Shown in pieces: positions 12,965 through 14,752 of a DNA stretch of 14,752 bases (position 1 is the stretch's first letter; every line of letters starts with the position of its first letter). Source of the stretch: Candidatus Woesearchaeota archaeon (GTDB taxonomy: Archaea; Nanobdellota; Nanobdellia; Woesearchaeales; GCA-2687795); assembly GCA_002687795.1 (NCBI GenBank), contig NZBG01000023.1, positions 1 through 14,752 on the forward strand. Reading direction: 5' to 3'. The notes beneath the pieces were generated by a model. It did not search any database and was not told the DNA's origin. It saw only the letters and a program-made list of their open reading frames with translations. The translations under genes were made by a program, and so were the position numbers.

Positions 12965-14211
12965 TCTTCTTCTTTGATATCAGTCTTTATGAAATATTTA
13001 GAAAGCTTTACAAGGATAGTAGAAGTGATTATAGAGTAAAGAATAAATGCCAAGGTCAGGTTTAGGATAATGCTTGCTCCTGGCAATGATATGAATGCAA
13101 CCCCAACTGCCTGTTCTACCCCTTCTATAACCTCTATCTTTGTGAATACGAGGGTTGTGAGGATAAAGGCTACAACTGCAACAGCAATGCCTTTCTGCAC
13201 GTTCAGACTCATGAAGATTCTTTGTTTAACATTGTATTCTTTCCTGAATAAGATATGGATTGTGATGTATCTTATAAAGAGGTATATCAGGAACAAAACA
13301 AGGGATCTTAGGAAGAAATCAAGGCTGAAAGGTATGTTGATTATAAAGCCCACCAGAACAAATACCAGTATCTCCAAAGAGTTAGCGAAAACGCTGGAGA
13401 ATTCCTGCAGGACATTCTTTTGTTTGACGTAGATGCTGCCAAAGAATAAGCCCAACACTGTTACTGCAAGCACACCGTTTCCTCCAAGGTTTTCAGCAAG
13501 GATATAGGTTAATAATGCAGCGGTTATTATTGCAAGGGGGCTTATTGTTTCTGAGTATTTTCTTCTCATCAGCTTAAAGACGATGATGCCCACTAGTATG
13601 CCTGCTCCGATGCCTGCTACAAACTGCTGGAGGAAGGGCAATATTTGCTCTATGATCTTGGAGATAACCAGCTCTTTTCTGAAGCTTCCCATTAAGTCTA
13701 GTATTATAAAGGGCATTAGGACTATTAAAGGGGTGTTGATTATGGATTCTATCTCCAGCATCTCTATTACCTTATTCTTGGTTCCTTTGAACATGGTGAA
13801 CACTGTTGATGGGTCAGTGCCTGACATGAGCGCTGCAAACATGACTGCCAGGAAGGTTAATGGCACTTTGAAGATGATTACTGTGAAGAATGATAAGAAT
13901 ATCAGGTTTCCCAGCAGGAATGCGCCTGATAGCTTCAGGGCTTTTACTGAGAATGCATCAAATTCTTTTACTTTAAGCCTGGAGGAGGAGTCAAATACAA
14001 TCATGACCAGTGCTAAGATGCCTATAGAGGTAAGGAATACATTTGGGAAGCTGAATAAGGGCTGTTCGTTATAGGTTATCCTGCTTAGCAGGATTCCCAC
14101 TGCAATTAATAAGAGGATGTTAGGCAAGCCAAGCTTTCTGGAGATTAGTGTGGAGATTATGCCTATTAACAGGATAACCGCTAAGTATGTTAAAAAGACT
14201 AGAGCTTCCAT
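12961..14211 (-). CDS. CPA-family cation/proton antiporter (NhaP/Kef-like)
   Basis: This is a membrane protein of 416 residues with about 12-13 hydrophobic segments and a short acidic C-terminal end, and no regulatory TrkA domain. It should exchange Na+ or K+ for H+ across the cell membrane. M-S-G-T-D-P-S-T (129-136) is the T-D-P motif of the unwound helix in CPA1 exchangers. E-S-I-I-N-T (155-160) occupies the ion-binding E-S-x-x-N-D position, but the aspartate that binds the ion is a threonine here. N-V-Q-K-G-I-A-V-A near residue 340 matches the conserved basic-Gly motif. The ATG at 14211 is preferred over the GTG at 14217, because GAGAGGTGA just upstream is a good ribosome binding site for it. 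The Asp-to-Thr change may mark a subfamily with different ion selectivity or stoichiometry. Confidence 0.85.
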   Translation of the reverse strand: MEALVFLTYLAVILLIGIISTLISRKLGLPNILLLIAVGILLSRITYNEQPLFSFPNVFLTSIGILALVMIVFDSSSRLKVKEFDAFSVKALKLSGAFLLGNLIFLSFFTVIIFKVPLTFLAVMFAALMSGTDPSTVFTMFKGTKNKVIEMLEIESIINTPLIVLMPFIILDLMGSFRKELVISKIIEQILPFLQQFVAGIGAGILVGIIVFKLMRRKYSETISPLAIITAALLTYILAENLGGNGVLAVTVLGLFFGSIYVKQKNVLQEFSSVFANSLEILVFVLVGFIINIPFSLDFFLRSLVLFLIYLFIRYITIHILFRKEYNVKQRIFMSLNVQKGIAVAVVAFILTTLVFTKIEVIEGVEQAVGVAFISLPGASIILNLTLAFILYSIITSTILVKLSKYFIKTDIKEED

Positions 14212-14235
14212 TTTCACCTCTCTTTTAAATTCCCT

Positions 14236-14250
14236 GAATTTATAAGATAT
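14236..14250 (-). promoter_or_regulatory. Promoter and ribosome binding site of the antiporter gene
   Basis: On the minus strand ATATCTTATAAATTC lies about 25-39 bases before the ATG at 14211. It is followed by GAGAGGTGA (about 14222-14214), a strong match to the archaeal anti-Shine-Dalgarno partner. This is the only gene in the window with such a clear ribosome binding site. Confidence 0.5.
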
Positions 14251-14253
14251 ACC

Positions 14254-14278
14254 AAAAATTTGTTAAAAACAAATTTTT
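14254..14278. repeat. 11-bp perfect AT-rich palindrome with 3-base loop
   Basis: AAAAATTTGTT (14254-14264) and AACAAATTTTT (14268-14278) are exact complements around AAA. It lies just upstream of the antiporter TATA box and could be an operator, or a hairpin if transcribed. Confidence 0.6.
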
Positions 14279-14495
14279 CAGTATCTTTTGGTTAATTTTA
14301 TTATTTCTTATTAATATAGTTTTCCTTTATGGTGGATTAAATGGAGTTTATGTGATTTTCAAGTTTTTGAAAATGCCGTACATCAAAAGAGCTTTAACGA
14401 TGCTTAAAATAAAAGAAGAAATAAGGGGGCAAAAAACGTTCAATTTATAGTAGAATTATATAATAACAAAAAAATGGCAGAAAAATAGAAACATA
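14279..14495. other. Gene-poor AT-rich divergent intergenic stretch
   Basis: The 368 bases between the antiporter ATG and the regulator ATG hold no convincing gene. In this part I see a 7-bp inverted repeat with a GTTT loop (TTTTCAA 14356-14362, TTGAAAA 14367-14373) and a TATA-like AATTATATAATAA near 14455-14466. A 33-codon frame from GTG 14352 to TAG 14450 also lies here, but I do not count it as a gene. I recognise no RNA gene. Confidence 0.5.
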
Positions 14496-14518
14496 AAAAA
14501 TCCATATTATGGATTTTT
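14496..14518. repeat. 11-bp perfect palindrome centred on one base
   Basis: AAAAATCCATA (14496-14506) and TATGGATTTTT (14508-14518) are exact complements around a single T. As DNA it is a compact dimer-binding site. As RNA it would form a hairpin ending in a T-tract, resembling a terminator ahead of the regulator promoter. Confidence 0.55.
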
Positions 14519-14522
14519 GGGA

Positions 14523-14545
14523 TTCGAAAATTTTTAATTTTCGAA
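14523..14545. repeat. 10-bp perfect palindrome just upstream of the regulator TATA box
   Basis: TTCGAAAATT (14523-14532) and AATTTTCGAA (14536-14545) flank TTT. It ends 4 bases before the TATA box of the ribbon-helix-helix gene, overlapping the place where the BRE would be. A bound repressor could thus block TFB/TBP, or an activator could sit there. Confidence 0.55.
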
Positions 14546-14548
14546 ATG

Positions 14549-14572
14549 TTTATATATCTGTTGTATATACAA
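14549..14572 (+). promoter_or_regulatory. TATA box and 12-bp palindromic operator candidate of the regulator gene
   Basis: TTTATATAT at 14549-14557 is centred about 27 bases before the ATG at 14580, so the transcript should be leaderless. TTGTATATACAA at 14561-14572 is a perfect palindrome between the TATA box and the start site. That is a typical position for an archaeal autorepressor site, and the gene product is itself a ribbon-helix-helix protein. GTATATA recurs at 14574-14580 as a possible second half-site. Confidence 0.5.
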
Positions 14573-14579
14573 GGTATAT

Positions 14580-14752
14580 ATGGTTACTGAAATGATTAGT
14601 CTTAAACTTGAAGATAGCTTTTTGGACAATGTAGATGAAATTGTAAAAAAAGAAGGCTACCAAAGTAGAACAGAGTTTATTAGAAATGCATTAAGAGAGA
14701 AAGTTGAAGCTGCTAAATTGAGACAAGCTATGTTAGAGATTTCTCATCTTAA
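14580..14752 (+). CDS. Ribbon-helix-helix (CopG/Arc-like) DNA-binding regulator, cut by the window end
   Basis: The visible 57 residues have the ribbon-helix-helix layout. A basic beta strand M-I-S-L-K-L-E comes first at residues 5-11, then helix A (D-S-F-L-D-N-V-D-E-I-V-K-K-E), then a turn with G-Y-Q-S-R-T, and helix B (E-F-I-R-N-A-L-R-E-K). The pattern of the S/T-R-T-E-F-I-R stretch is characteristic of the family, which binds DNA as a dimer through the strand. A helical extension begins at about residue 43, so a C-terminal effector or oligomerisation part may follow beyond the window. The ATG at 14580 fits a leaderless transcript; the ATG at 14592, just before the strand, is the alternative. 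Several palindromes upstream suggest autoregulation. NikR-type metal sensors and antitoxins are possible relatives, but the rest of the protein is not visible. Confidence 0.85.
   Translation, partial: MVTEMISLKLEDSFLDNVDEIVKKEGYQSRTEFIRNALREKVEAAKLRQAMLEISHL

Noticed and set aside
13583..14074. A 163-codon plus-strand frame inside the antiporter gene.
   Set aside because: It is the antisense of membrane helices, rich in Ser/Met/Asn/Thr, with no promoter; the antiporter motifs lie on the minus strand.
14352..14450. A 33-codon frame starting at GTG in the antiporter-regulator gap, with a basic helical-looking product.
   Set aside because: The frame is open mainly because the region is AT-rich and happens to lack stops. 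There is no TATA box or ribosome binding site at a suitable distance, and the product has no recognisable motif.
14254..14572. CRISPR-like repeat array suggested by the series of palindromes.
   Set aside because: The palindromes differ in sequence and spacing, so they are not copies of one repeat.

Overview
The window is archaeal DNA, AT-rich, with arginine encoded mostly by AGG/AGA. The evidence is a group II chaperonin (thermosome) with a Gly/Met/Pro tail, an archaeal-type HMG-CoA synthase / thiolase / DUF35 triad, and TATA boxes about 25-30 bases before many start codons, which implies leaderless transcripts. A standalone RqcH C-terminal half and several very small proteins would fit a DPANN lineage (Woesearchaeota-like), but that placement is an inference.

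Layout. 1-480: a strong 9-bp hairpin that may be the end of an IS200/IS605-type element, then two small minus-strand genes (a PLDc_N-like membrane protein and an unannotated 44-residue Cys-rich protein). The second diverges from an asparagine-synthetase-like gene across one shared TATA-like box. 499-3117: that PP-loop ATPase, a convergent overlapping unknown gene, an RqcH-like coiled-coil plus NFACT-R protein, and an unknown reading frame broken by an in-frame TAA. 3182-11165: the mevalonate block. 11327-12964: the thermosome. 12961-14211: a cation/proton antiporter on the minus strand whose stop codon overlaps that of the thermosome. 14212-14579: a palindrome-rich divergent intergenic region. 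14580-end: a truncated ribbon-helix-helix regulator.

How the genes work together. Thiolase, HMG-CoA synthase and the DUF35 scaffold make HMG-CoA from acetyl-CoA. HMG-CoA reductase makes mevalonate. Mevalonate kinase, phosphomevalonate kinase and diphosphomevalonate decarboxylase make isopentenyl diphosphate, and a Nudix-type (type 1) isomerase makes dimethylallyl diphosphate. This is a complete classical (eukaryote-style) pathway in one 7.4-kb block, with no sign of the phosphomevalonate dehydratase or isopentenyl phosphate kinase of the common archaeal variants. The block has at least two promoters (before HMG-CoA synthase and before the decarboxylase). It also has two tandem hairpins between HMG-CoA synthase and thiolase, and ends with an HD-domain phosphohydrolase of unknown role.

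I found no convincing new multi-gene system. The most interesting unexplained items are the twin hairpins, the Cys-rich microprotein with its shared promoter, the standalone RqcH half and the operator-like palindromes before the regulator.
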